The notes below the pieces were generated by a model. It was not told the origin of the DNA and did not search any database. It saw only the letters and a list, made by a program, of their open reading frames with translations. Positions 34,857-44,200 of a DNA stretch of 64,000 nt are shown here, piece by piece. Location of the stretch: NCBI GenBank assembly GCA_007694005.1, contig RECN01000077.1, forward strand, positions 1 to 64,000, given 5' to 3'. Source of the DNA: Spirochaetaceae bacterium (GTDB taxonomy: Bacteria; Spirochaetota; Spirochaetia; DSM-27196; SKKC01). Position 1 is the stretch's first letter. The number at the start of each line of letters is the position of its first letter. The position numbers and the translations under genes are program-made.

Positions 34857-34860
34857 CTAT
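34832..34860 (+). promoter_or_regulatory. sigma-70 promoter for the YeeE/YedE pair
   Basis: TTGACA (34832-34837), a 17-base spacer and TACTAT (34855-34860), a near-consensus promoter about 50 bases before the first YeeE-like gene. Confidence 0.75.
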
Positions 34861-34909
34861 TTTGATCACGTATGATAGTCTCTATACAGTTATCTGAAAG
34901 GAGTTCTCT

Positions 34910-35479
34910 ATGATTGATGCAATAACAGGTCCCTGGCCGTGGTGGATTTCCGGCCCGCTGCTCGGGCTCATGGTACCGCTGCTACTGCTGCTCGCAAACA
35001 AACAGTTTGGTGTCTCGTCCTCTCTGCAGCACATATGCGCAGCCGTACTTCCGGTGCGAAAGGCAAAGTACTTCAACTACGACTGGAAAGCCTCAATGTG
35101 GAGTATTGTCCTGGTTGCCGGTGTCGTGGTGGGGGCGGCGATCGCAGTACTGTTTCTCAACGGAGACGCCGCACCCGAAGTCAGCAGCTCAGCCCGGGAG
35201 CTTTTCGCATCCTGGGGACTTTCGTCACCGGAGGCGCTGCAACCTGCGGAGATTTTCGGTACATCAGCGCTCAGCTCCCCTGCAGCCCTCGTGATTCTGA
35301 TCGGTGGTGGCTTTCTCGTCGGTTTCGGGGCGCGATACGCGAACGGTTGCACGTCGGGGCACGCGATTATGGGGCTCTCACTCTTGAGTGTTGGTTCGCT
35401 CGTCGCCGTTATCGGATTTTTTATCGGTGGTCTGGCAATGGCCCACCTGATTCTTCCCTACATTGTGTCACTGCTATAA
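34910..35479 (+). CDS. YeeE/YedE-family sulfur transporter, subunit A (PmpA-like)
   Basis: Membrane protein of 189 residues with about five hydrophobic segments. It has the family motif NGCTSGH near residue 145, whose Cys is proposed to pass sulfur ions such as thiosulfate through the membrane, followed by GIMGLSLLS-like AIMGLSLLSVGSL and a C-terminal span. Half-size YeeE proteins work in pairs, and its partner follows directly. Strong AAAGGAG ribosome site. Likely role: moving sulfide, sulfane sulfur or thiosulfate alongside the CstB-like enzyme. Confidence 0.9.
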   Translation: MIDAITGPWPWWISGPLLGLMVPLLLLLANKQFGVSSSLQHICAAVLPVRKAKYFNYDWKASMWSIVLVAGVVVGAAIAVLFLNGDAAPEVSSSARELFASWGLSSPEALQPAEIFGTSALSSPAALVILIGGGFLVGFGARYANGCTSGHAIMGLSLLSVGSLVAVIGFFIGGLAMAHLILPYIVSLL

Positions 35480-35489
35480 GGGGTTTGCC

Positions 35490-35903
35490 ATGAAACTGAT
35501 CAAGTTTTTTCTGTTTGGTGTCTATTTTGGAGTCGTACTCGTCAAGGCGGAAGTCGTCAGCTGGTTCCGCATACAGGAGATGTTCTACTTTCAGTCGGTG
35601 CACATGTACGGGATCATAGGAAGCGCAGTGGTCATAGGGGCGCTCTCGGTCTTCCTGATCCGCACGTTCGGGATACGGTCGGTGGAAGGCGAGGAAATCA
35701 AACTTGCCGCGAAGCCGTTCAATAAAGTCGGCAACCTCGCAGGTGGCATCGTATTCGGACTCGGTTGGGCACTTGTCGGTGCGTGTCCTGGTCCCCTGTA
35801 CGCGCTCATAGGCGCCGGTTACTGGTCGGTCCTGATTGCGCTCGCGGGCGCCTTTGCGGGAGTTGTCACCTACGGGTACGCGAAACCCCATCTGCCACAT
35901 TAG
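35490..35903 (+). CDS. YeeE/YedE-family sulfur transporter, subunit B (DUF6691/PmpB-like)
   Basis: Membrane protein of 137 residues with four hydrophobic segments. The motif GWALVGACPGPLYALIG carries the conserved Cys matching the Cys of the A subunit. The ATG at 35490 has AAGGGG upstream; an open frame from 35463 is an extension across the previous stop. The gap to subunit A is 10 bases. The two half proteins together equal one full-length YeeE. Confidence 0.9.
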   Translation: MKLIKFFLFGVYFGVVLVKAEVVSWFRIQEMFYFQSVHMYGIIGSAVVIGALSVFLIRTFGIRSVEGEEIKLAAKPFNKVGNLAGGIVFGLGWALVGACPGPLYALIGAGYWSVLIALAGAFAGVVTYGYAKPHLPH

Positions 35904-35929
35904 CCCCTGGGCCTGGGGTACACAGGCGA

Positions 35930-35958
35930 GGCCTCTCGCTTCTCAGTGAGAGGCCTTT
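35930..35958. terminator. bidirectional hairpin terminator
   Basis: Perfect arms GGCCTCTC (35930-35937) and GAGAGGCC (35948-35955) are followed by TTT on the plus strand. It ends the YeeE pair and lies over the last codons of the convergent CDP-alcohol phosphatidyltransferase gene, so both ends share one stem. Confidence 0.6.
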
Positions 35959-37094
35959 GCCCCGCCGCCCAGGCGGCTGGCAAATGGGATGTCTTCGTGT
36001 CGTGCGAGCGCAAAACGACCTCCGCCGGCTACGATTATGAGGCAGTTAAGCGCCACGACGATCTGAACAAGCCCCGCCCCGCTTACACCCTGGTATACAA
36101 CCGGTAAGGAAAGGATGGCGATGGAGAGTATGGCGTTCGTGCGGGCCATCGCACCAAGCATCAGACCGCTGGCTGCAAGAATCAGTATGGCCGATGGAAT
36201 GCCACTCAACCGTTGCGCGAGCAGAATTATGAGCCCCGCGCTTGCGATGCGCACGGCAAGCGGAATCCATCCGAATACGTAAACACGAAAGATGTAGGAA
36301 AGCAGCCGATGCATCCCGGTACCTGGTACCAGACGGCCTGTCACTATGAACCAGTCGCGCAGAAAGGCTCCGGTAAGCGGTACGACGAAGAATGCCGCTC
36401 CAAGGCGCAGAAGGTGCACCGGAAATATCGGAATGAGTGCGGTAGCGATATATCCCCAGTAGAGTCCGGCGATTACCCGGCCTGCACCGCCATTGTCCGG
36501 CTCGACCACCGGAAGCCCCTGGGTAACCCGTCTCCAGTACGCAAACATGAATATATACCGATAGAGTGCCGGCAGCATGAACCACCACGAAAGTGTCCCA
36601 CGCGCTGCCACGACGAGGGTCGCCGAAATCAGGCCTATGCTGTCGAACTCGTGCTCGAGTGTCTCGCCAAGAAGCGATGGTCGGCGGGTGACACGGGCTA
36701 TAAACCCGTCGAAAAAGTCAATTGTTATGCTTACCGTGTACAGGACGAACGGCGCCCATAGCAGGATAGGACTTCGCACCGGGAACAGGGCTATTGCAAA
36801 GAGCACCGAAACAGCGTACGAGCGCAACATCGTCAGCGTGTTCGCAAGGCCCAGGTCAGACCGGATCGGAGCATCCGGAGGATGCGGAGCCCGATTTTCG
36901 CGCAGAGACGACAGGAACACGGCTGATGATACGGCCACCGCGGAAATGAACCCGACAAGCCAGAAAAACGTTGAGCCGACACCTTCGGCCCGAAACACGT
37001 GTATCGCCCAGGGAACACCAAGAAGCGACTGCAGAAAAACAACGCCACCTGCCTGAAGCTTCAGCCTTCGTGGAATGTCTGTGCTGCGTGCCAT
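35943..37094 (-). CDS. CDP-alcohol phosphatidyltransferase-family membrane protein
   Basis: Protein of 383 residues with roughly ten hydrophobic segments, longer than the usual 180-250 residues. The CDP-alcohol motif is at 126-151: Asp126, Asp129, Gly130, Ala133, Arg134, Gly143, then Glu147 where the third Asp is expected, and Asp151. Such enzymes swap CMP from CDP-diacylglycerol for an alcohol to make phospholipid headgroups. The extra C-terminal membrane half has no recognised domain. Start ATG 37094 with GGGGAG six bases upstream. Substrate not predictable. Confidence 0.75.
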   Translation of the reverse strand: MARSTDIPRRLKLQAGGVVFLQSLLGVPWAIHVFRAEGVGSTFFWLVGFISAVAVSSAVFLSSLRENRAPHPPDAPIRSDLGLANTLTMLRSYAVSVLFAIALFPVRSPILLWAPFVLYTVSITIDFFDGFIARVTRRPSLLGETLEHEFDSIGLISATLVVAARGTLSWWFMLPALYRYIFMFAYWRRVTQGLPVVEPDNGGAGRVIAGLYWGYIATALIPIFPVHLLRLGAAFFVVPLTGAFLRDWFIVTGRLVPGTGMHRLLSYIFRVYVFGWIPLAVRIASAGLIILLAQRLSGIPSAILILAASGLMLGAMARTNAILSIAILSLPVVYQGVSGAGLVQIVVALNCLIIVAGGGRFALARHEDIPFASRLGGGAKASH

Positions 37095-37165
37095 GTCCGC
37101 TCCCCTGTCAGTATAACAAGAGTAATATACGCGGTGGTTCACGAAATGTAAAACGTCAGGAGTAC

Positions 37166-38206
37166 CTAACGTCGAACGCGGGTGGTTCGACGCCCGAACT
37201 GATTGGTGATCGTGAGAAAGCCGGCCGGATCGACGTTCTGGTCGCCGACAATAACCTCGAGGTGAACATGCGGTCCGGTACTCATACCGGTGCTTCCGAG
37301 GATGCCAAGGCGCTCGCCCTGTCGAACAGTGTCGCCGACGCTGACATCTATGCGAGCCATGTGCGCATACACCGTCCGTATACCAAAACGGTGTTCGAGC
37401 ACGACGAAGTTACCAAAACCGAACTCCTGCCAACCTGTCTCGACGACCGTACCGTTCGCGGTCGCGACGATACCGAGTCCCGGTCTCGGGTCAGCGATAT
37501 CAAAACCGGTATGCCAGTACCACCGCCCGAAAAAGGGATGAATATTCGGGCCCCACTCGTGCGTGACTATGCCGAGTCCACCGGCGACGGGCCAGTGCGT
37601 CGGAATATCCTGCAGAAACTCGCGCTTGTTCGCGACGGCGAGCGCCGCCTGAGCGATGGGTTCACCGGCACTCGAGAGTACCGAGGAGAGCCTGCTGAGA
37701 ATTTCTATATCGGATTCGAGCGTTCCCGTCGGTTCAACAGAGGACAGCAACACGACGTTTTCGTCGGAAAACGAGATACCACTGCCGGGGACACCGGCAA
37801 ACGCCGATGAAAGAATCGAGTCGAAGTTCCGCGCGCTCCGAAGGAGACCGTGCAGCTCATCCCGGAGACTGTCTACGCTCGCCTGTACCTGCTGGAGCTG
37901 GGATTCCTGAACTGAGAGCGTTTCGAGCCGATCGAGGCTTTCCCCGACCATCCAGACCGAGGAAACCGCGACGAGAATCGTAACCAGACCGATAAATACG
38001 ATACCGGCGAAATTAATGGTGAAATTAAAGGGTGACGCCGTATTGTGCGGCACGATCATGATCGTGTAGCTGCGGCGCGCAAGACTGTATATGCGGCGGG
38101 GAAACGCAAGCGTCATACCATATACCGCACGAGTAAGGAGCGCGACTCCGCCAAGAGCCTTCGCAATGGTACCTCGAGTTTCAGTTGCGCTTTGCTTTCT
38201 CTTCAA
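37166..38206 (-). CDS. M23 (LytM-type) metallopeptidase, membrane anchored
   Basis: Protein of 346 residues: a cytoplasmic basic N-terminus, one membrane span at about 68-90, a periplasmic coiled coil (LETLSVQESQLQQVQASVDSL in part), then a C-terminal LytM domain with zinc motifs HTGFDIA and HVHLEV and the strand TVYAHM. It probably cuts peptidoglycan cross-bridges or helps to activate amidases during growth. Its own promoter lies about 120 bases upstream. Complete catalytic residues suggest an active enzyme. Confidence 0.92.
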   Translation of the reverse strand: MKRKQSATETRGTIAKALGGVALLTRAVYGMTLAFPRRIYSLARRSYTIMIVPHNTASPFNFTINFAGIVFIGLVTILVAVSSVWMVGESLDRLETLSVQESQLQQVQASVDSLRDELHGLLRSARNFDSILSSAFAGVPGSGISFSDENVVLLSSVEPTGTLESDIEILSRLSSVLSSAGEPIAQAALAVANKREFLQDIPTHWPVAGGLGIVTHEWGPNIHPFFGRWYWHTGFDIADPRPGLGIVATANGTVVETGWQEFGFGNFVVLEHRFGIRTVYAHMARIDVSVGDTVRQGERLGILGSTGMSTGPHVHLEVIVGDQNVDPAGFLTITNQFGRRTTRVRR

Positions 38207-38323
38207 GCTGTAACCTCAATACATGCCAGGCGGAGGCTTCCGACAGCAACAAGACACACTGCTCCCGATACCCGCGTCTTCCTTTAACAAGAGTATCGGC
38301 GGCTCGTCCCCTCAAGTGAAGAA

Positions 38324-38352
38324 ATCGTACCACAGGGTATGTGGCGTGTCAA
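38324..38352 (-). promoter_or_regulatory. sigma-70 promoter for the M23 peptidase
   Basis: On the minus strand TTGACA (38352-38347), a 17-base spacer, and TACGAT (38329-38324). A small hairpin (TGTGGC/GCCACA, 38340-38361) overlaps the -35 and may be an operator or the tail of the MsrA transcript. Confidence 0.6.
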
Positions 38353-38375
38353 ACTGCCACAACCAAATGACTTAG

Positions 38376-38897
38376 CTATAACATCCCCAGTTTCTGCAAC
38401 TTCGGCTGAATTACGACACGACAATACCCCGCGCCTGGATTCCGGTCAAAATACCTGTCGTGATACGCTTCGGCAGCATAAAATTCAGCAGACGGTTCAA
38501 TCCGCGTTACAACCGGCTTCCCGAGCAACTTCTGCACCGTATCCACCATACGCTCGGCGATGAGTTTCTGCTCGTCGGAGTGATAGAAGATAATCGACCG
38601 GTACTGTGATCCGACGTCAGCACCCTGTCGATCCACGGTCGTCGGATCGTGTGCCTTGAAGAATGTCTCAAGGATGCGGTCGTACGACACTATCGACGGA
38701 TCGTAGTTCACCTGCACGACCTCTGCGTGCCCGGTCTGTCCTGTACATACGTCCTCGTAGCTGGGATTTGCAACCGAGCCGCCACAATAGCCCGACTGCA
38801 CCGACTCTACCCCGTCGATGCGGCGAAACACCGCTTCTATGCACCAGAAGCACCCGCCACCGAGCGTTGCGGTCTGGATTTTTGAGCTTTCTGCCAT
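38376..38897 (-). CDS. msrA: peptide methionine sulfoxide reductase A
   Basis: MsrA of 173 residues, reducing methionine-S-sulfoxide in proteins. The catalytic motif GCFWC has its nucleophile at Cys16, followed by GVESVQSGYCGG, then VNYDPSIVSYD and DVGSQYRSIIFY. A resolving Cys is in GYCRVV near the C-terminus. The start at ATG 38897 has GAGGT upstream; the 49 codons further up are read-through of the Hsp33 leader region. Divergent from Hsp33, another oxidative-stress gene. Confidence 0.95.
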   Translation of the reverse strand: MAESSKIQTATLGGGCFWCIEAVFRRIDGVESVQSGYCGGSVANPSYEDVCTGQTGHAEVVQVNYDPSIVSYDRILETFFKAHDPTTVDRQGADVGSQYRSIIFYHSDEQKLIAERMVDTVQKLLGKPVVTRIEPSAEFYAAEAYHDRYFDRNPGAGYCRVVIQPKLQKLGML

Positions 38898-38992
38898 AGG
38901 TAACCTCTGCGCAAAAATACTACATGAAATCAGCGTTCGACCAGTCATACAGCTTGACAATGAAGCGGCAGTCGAACAGCGTACTAATCGTA

Positions 38993-39931
38993 ATGAATTT
39001 GCAACCCGAACAGGACACTGAGCACGCCCGCCATCTCGACACACTTGCCTCCGACGGCATCGACATTTTTCTTCTCGCCCGCGGTAATCTACGCGGAGCG
39101 GTCATTCACGGCACTCACATGCTGAATGCAATGCGCCGTAATCATCAGCTTGGCATAATGGAAAGTCTGATTCTCGGTCACGGTTACCTCGCGACTGCTC
39201 TCGTCGGGTCACAGCTCAAGGAACACGGACGAGTAATCCTGTCCATAGACTGTTCAGGCCCGGTACAGGGAATGAACGTTGAAGCAACTGCACGGGGTGA
39301 AGTACGCGGGTACCTCAAGAACTCGACAATACTCATTGAGGAAGAACTCGAGAGTTTCGATACAGGACCGTTTATAGGGGTCGGTATTCTCTCGTTAACG
39401 CGTCACCTGGAACGACAGAAACAACCCTTTACCGGGCAGGTACTGGTAGAGTACGGCTCGATTGCCAGGGATCTCGCAAACTACTACGTGCAGTCCGAAC
39501 AGACGCCTACGGCCTTCAATCTGAGCGTACAGTTCGATGCCGCCGGACGAATCAGCGGCGCCGGGGGGCTGTTTGTGCAGGCGATACCTGGTGCACACGA
39601 TGAAGAAAAGGAACGCGCTCAGGAACTGGTTGAGGAGCTTCCGAGTCTGGGACGCTTGTTTGCCGATAGGCATACCGGGGCGGATGTAGTGCATCGGCAG
39701 TTTGCAGCGCTCGAACCGGAGATTGTCGGCACCCGGGAAGCCAGCTTTTTCTGCGCCTGTTCAAAGGAGCGATTTGCCCGCTTTATAGCAGGCATGTCCG
39801 ATCAGGAACTCGATGATCTCGAAGCGAACGGTCCCTTCCCTGTCACAACTGTGTGCCACAACTGCAACTCGACCTATGAGTTTACAAAGGCGGAAGTGCA
39901 CGAGTTAGCGGCGCGGCACAGAAAGCCATAG
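38993..39931 (+). CDS. hslO: Hsp33 redox-regulated chaperone
   Basis: About 312 residues. It opens with the Hsp33 segment DIFLLARGNLRGAVIHG, then GHGYLATAL, SGPVQGMNVEA, and RGYL. The C-terminal redox switch has four cysteines as FFCACS and CHNC, which bind zinc when reduced and form disulfides under oxidative stress to activate holdase function. I place the start at ATG 38993 because family members begin about 24 residues before DIFLL; ATGs at 38924 and 38960 are also in frame and none has a clear ribosome site. Cytoplasmic. Confidence 0.88.
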   Translation: MNLQPEQDTEHARHLDTLASDGIDIFLLARGNLRGAVIHGTHMLNAMRRNHQLGIMESLILGHGYLATALVGSQLKEHGRVILSIDCSGPVQGMNVEATARGEVRGYLKNSTILIEEELESFDTGPFIGVGILSLTRHLERQKQPFTGQVLVEYGSIARDLANYYVQSEQTPTAFNLSVQFDAAGRISGAGGLFVQAIPGAHDEEKERAQELVEELPSLGRLFADRHTGADVVHRQFAALEPEIVGTREASFFCACSKERFARFIAGMSDQELDDLEANGPFPVTTVCHNCNSTYEFTKAEVHELAARHRKP

Positions 39932-39939
39932 GCCTTCTC

Positions 39940-41295
39940 TTACAACAGAATCCAGGTCGCAAACCCGAAATAGATTAGGAGTCCCACCGCGTCCGCAACG
40001 CTGGTGATCAGCGGGCCACTGGCGACCGCCGGGTCGGCTTTCACGAGACTGAGGACGAAGGGAAGCGACATGCCGATCAGGTTGGTAATGACCAGTATGG
40101 ACGTGAGGGTCAGAAACACGACCAGACCGACCCCGGGACCGCCACGCCAGGTCCCAAGACCAAAACCCAGAACCCCGAGTACCAGACCGATCAGTAAACC
40201 GATCAGCAACTCTTTCGCGAACACGCGAAACCACTGCTCCATTTTGATTTCACCGGTGCTTATGGCACGAATCATGAGCGTGGCGCTCTGACTTCCGGCG
40301 TTACCTCCCGTGTCAATGATGAGCGGAATGAAAAACGCGAGGACGACGATCGTCTCAAGAGTCGCTTCATAGGCTGCGATAACCCCGGAAGATACCAGGT
40401 TAACGACCACGAGCATGGCCAGCCAGCCGATACGCGAACGAAACAGATCAAGAATGCTCGCATCACGATACGAGGTGCGAAGCGGTGTGACCGCTGCCTG
40501 CAGGTGGAAGTCCTCGGTGGTTTCTTCCTCCGACACGTCCATAATATCGTCGACCGTGACAACACCGATCAGCACGCCACGGGTGTCCACAACCGGGAGC
40601 ATGAGACGATGGTAACGCTGCATGACGCGGACTGCTTCCTCCCGGTCCGCGGTCGCTTCAAGGCAGAGGTACGAGTCATCCATTATTGCCCTGATCGGTG
40701 TGTCGGGCGGTGACAGAATGAATCGCTGTAATGACAGACCGTCCACGAGAACCCCTTTCCCGTCGACAACGTAGATGACCGAAAGGGACTCACTCTCGTG
40801 CCCGACCTGTCGTATGTGCTCAAGAGCGCGTCCGACCGTCCACCCTGCCTGAACCTTCACGTAGTCGGGTGTCATCAGACGTCCGACACTCTCCTCGGGA
40901 TACCCAAGAAACTGTCGGGCCTCGGCGAGATCGGTCGGCGTAAGCATGCCGAGCAACTTCTGTGTGAGCTCGCCTGGCAGTTCCTCAAGCAGTGCGGTAC
41001 GGTCGTCAACACTCATCTCGCGAAGCAGCGCGCGTGTCTCCGAGTCAGTCAGGCTGACAAGCAGGTCGTCTGCGGCATCGCCTTCCAGGTAAGAGAACAC
41101 TTCAACGGCCAGATCACGCGGAAGGGACCTGAAAAACAGGACCTTGTCCTGTTTATCAAGCTCGTCCATCTCATCGACAATATCGGGTGCAACAATTTCG
41201 GGATCGGGCCACTTGTACCGTGAACGCGCGAGACTCTGCCAGTCCCGGCTCTCGATGAATTCAAGTATTTCGTCAGACAGTACGGTTTGAAGCAT
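39940..41295 (-). CDS. mgtE: MgtE-type magnesium channel/transporter
   Basis: Protein of 451 residues. An N-terminal helical superhelix domain contains repeated SLTDSETRALL- and MSVDDRTALLEELP-type segments. Two CBS domains follow at about 135-255 (MTPDYVKVQ, VVTVDDIMDV). Then comes a five-span membrane domain with the pore signature FIPLIIDTGGNAGSQSATLMIRA. Magnesium binding to the N and CBS domains closes the channel. The ATG lies 4 bases after the uvrA stop codon on the same strand, using GGAG in the uvrA end, so it may be co-transcribed with uvrA. Confidence 0.94.
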   Translation of the reverse strand: MLQTVLSDEILEFIESRDWQSLARSRYKWPDPEIVAPDIVDEMDELDKQDKVLFFRSLPRDLAVEVFSYLEGDAADDLLVSLTDSETRALLREMSVDDRTALLEELPGELTQKLLGMLTPTDLAEARQFLGYPEESVGRLMTPDYVKVQAGWTVGRALEHIRQVGHESESLSVIYVVDGKGVLVDGLSLQRFILSPPDTPIRAIMDDSYLCLEATADREEAVRVMQRYHRLMLPVVDTRGVLIGVVTVDDIMDVSEEETTEDFHLQAAVTPLRTSYRDASILDLFRSRIGWLAMLVVVNLVSSGVIAAYEATLETIVVLAFFIPLIIDTGGNAGSQSATLMIRAISTGEIKMEQWFRVFAKELLIGLLIGLVLGVLGFGLGTWRGGPGVGLVVFLTLTSILVITNLIGMSLPFVLSLVKADPAVASGPLITSVADAVGLLIYFGFATWILL

Positions 41296-41299
41296 GACT

Positions 41300-44200
41300 T
41301 TACGATACTCCATGCGATGTGTTTCGGGCAAATACCCCGGCGAGGGCTTGAGCCGTGTATCCATGACCGCGGGCAATCATAGCCGGTGCGCCTTCAGATA
41401 CGATCGTACCCCCCTCCTCCCCCGCCTCGGGTCCCAGATCGATGACATGGTCAGATTCGGCGATCAGATCGAGATTATGTTCGACAACCAGTACCGAGTT
41501 ACCTGCGTCTACAAGCCGCAAAAGGACCCGGGTCAACTTCCCGACGTCCGCCATATGAAGACCGATTGTCGGCTCATCCAGCACGTAGAGGGTATGCCCG
41601 GCCTTTACTCCTCCGGTCTTCGACAGCTCGGTTACGAGCTTCACCCGCTGGGCTTCACCACCCGACAGGGTCGGACTCTGCTGCCCGAGTTTCAGGTAGC
41701 CAAGACCGACCTCATCCATGAGTTCAAGGGCATATGATATCTTCGGATGCGCGGAGAAAAAGCCGACAGCATCCTCAACGCTCATATCGAGGACATCGGA
41801 TACCGACGCCCCCTTGTACCGGACGTTTCGTGTCTCCTCGTCGAAGCGCGCACCACCGCACTGCTCGCAGGGCATGCGCACATCCGGAAGAAAATTCATC
41901 TCTATCTTCACCATACCCTGTCCCCCGCAGTTTTCGCAGCGGCCCCCTGAGGTGTTGAAGGAGAACCGACTTGCTGTATACCCGTGTATCCGCGCTTCCG
42001 GGGTCTGGGCATACAGTTTCCGGATCTCGTCCCAGATACCGACGTAGGTGGCTGGGCAGCTGCGCGGTGTCTTTCCTATGGGTGTCTGGTCGACCTCAAG
42101 TACGCGATCGATAACTTCGTGTCCGCTCAGGCCGGCACACCCGATCAGCACAGGTCCGGTTGTCCTGCTTTTCCTGCGCGAAGCCCTCGTTCTGCCCGCC
42201 GCGATCGTATCGCGCAGGGACGGGAACACGACCCCGCGTGCGAGTGAGCTCTTACCGCTGCCAGAAACGCCGGTCAGGCACACAAGTCTTCCGAGCGGAA
42301 TCTGCACATCGATTTCTTTCAGGTTGTTCCGGTATGCGCCACTGATCGTCAGCACGTTGGCAGCAGAAATCGGGGGCTCATCCCGATCTTCGCGCGGAAT
42401 CGTGGGGTGCTCGGGAGGACAGGCGAGTATCTGTGCGGTGACCGACTCAGTCACTTTCAGCAGCTCATCCACCGAACCTTCTCCGAGTATCATCCCGCCC
42501 CGCGTTCCTCCGCCCGGTCCAAGGTCGATGATTCTGTCCGCGCTGCGTATCGTCGCCTCATCGTGCTCTACAACGACAACGGTGTTTCCCTTGTCCCGCA
42601 GCGACATGAGCGTATCGAGCAGCATGCGGTTATCGCGGGTGTGAAGACCGATTGTCGGTTCGTCAAGCACGTAACAGACGCCCCGGAGGTTGCTTCCAAG
42701 CTGCGCGGCGAGTCTGATCCGCTGTGCCTCTCCTCCGGAAAGCGTCGGGGCCGCCCGGTCGAGCCCGAGATAACCAAGTCCTACATGCTCCAGAAAACCG
42801 AGACGAACCCTGAGTTCACTGACAATATCCCGGGCAACCTGTTCTTCCCTGTCACTCAGGCTGATTCCGTCCATCCACACCGAGAGCGCCTGAACTGAGT
42901 CCGCAGCGACCGATGCGATGTCACGATCGCGAAAGCGCACGGCCCTGGCCACCTCATTCAGGCGGCTTCCGTCGCAATCGGGGCAGACGGTCAACTCACC
43001 GTCGAACACCCGTGAGGAAAGGTCGGGATGCTCGTCCTCATCGGAGTAATTCTCGAACCCGGTTCCATTACAGGTGGAACACATACCGTGACGGCTGTTG
43101 AACGAAAACAGGCGCGGATCGAGATCCGGAAAACTCCGTGAGCACGACGGACAGCTGCGATTCGTCGAGTACATGCGTTCGTCGGTGTCGGTCACGACGC
43201 GTACCTGCCCGTCGCCTTCCGACAGAGCCAGGGTCAGCAGCGTCCGCAGGGCCTGCTCGTTGTCGGTAGTCAGTTCAAGAGAACCGACCGGAAGATCTAT
43301 GGAATGTTCCTGGTAGCGTGAAAGGCGCGGCCAGCCGTCCGTCGGCAGGTACTCACCGTCCACGCGTAACTCTGCATACCCGTGCTTTCGGGCCCACTCC
43401 GCCAGGTCGGTATAGTATCCCTTGCGCGCTACAACGAGTGGAGCGAGGACCGTGACGGATTGATCACGATACCGGGAGAAAACATCCGCTACGATCGCGT
43501 CGGCGGTCTGCGGCTGAATAGCGATATCGCAGTCAGGGCAGTACTGTACGCCAAGCTTCAGAAAGAGGAGCCGCAGGAAGTGAAACAGCTCGGTCGTCGT
43601 CGCTACCGTACTCTTCCATCCTCCACGGCTCATCCTCTGTTCGATCGCCACCGAAGGCGGCAGACCGTGAACGGCGTCTACATCGGGTCGCGACGCAGGC
43701 TGCACAAACTGTCTCGCATACGCATTCAGGGACTCGAGATAGCGCCGCTGGCCTTCCGCGAACAGAATATCGAACGCGAGTGTGCTCTTTCCGCTTCCTG
43801 ATACACCCGTCAGTACCGTGAGCTGATTCTGCGGCACCGACACCGAAATCTCCCGGAGATTGTGCTCACGGGCGTGTACAACCTCGATGGGTCGGTCAAA
43901 ACCCGGGGATGCCTCTGCTGCGAAGTCGTGTTCCACGGCGTCAGTCCACATCGATCCGCTCGCAGCGGCATCGTCTGATTGCAGATAGGCCTCCAGTGCA
44001 GCGGCGGTGTATCCCGTACCCGAGGCAATCAGCTCGGACGGGCTGCCGTTCACAACGACTCGACCTCCCTCGCTGCCTCCATCCGGCCCCATATCGATGA
44101 CGTAGTCGCACGCGGCGACAACATCAAGATTGTGCTCAATGACGAGCACACTGTTCCCCGCCTCCACGAGTGTCCTGAGTGCAGACAGCAAGGTGGCTAT

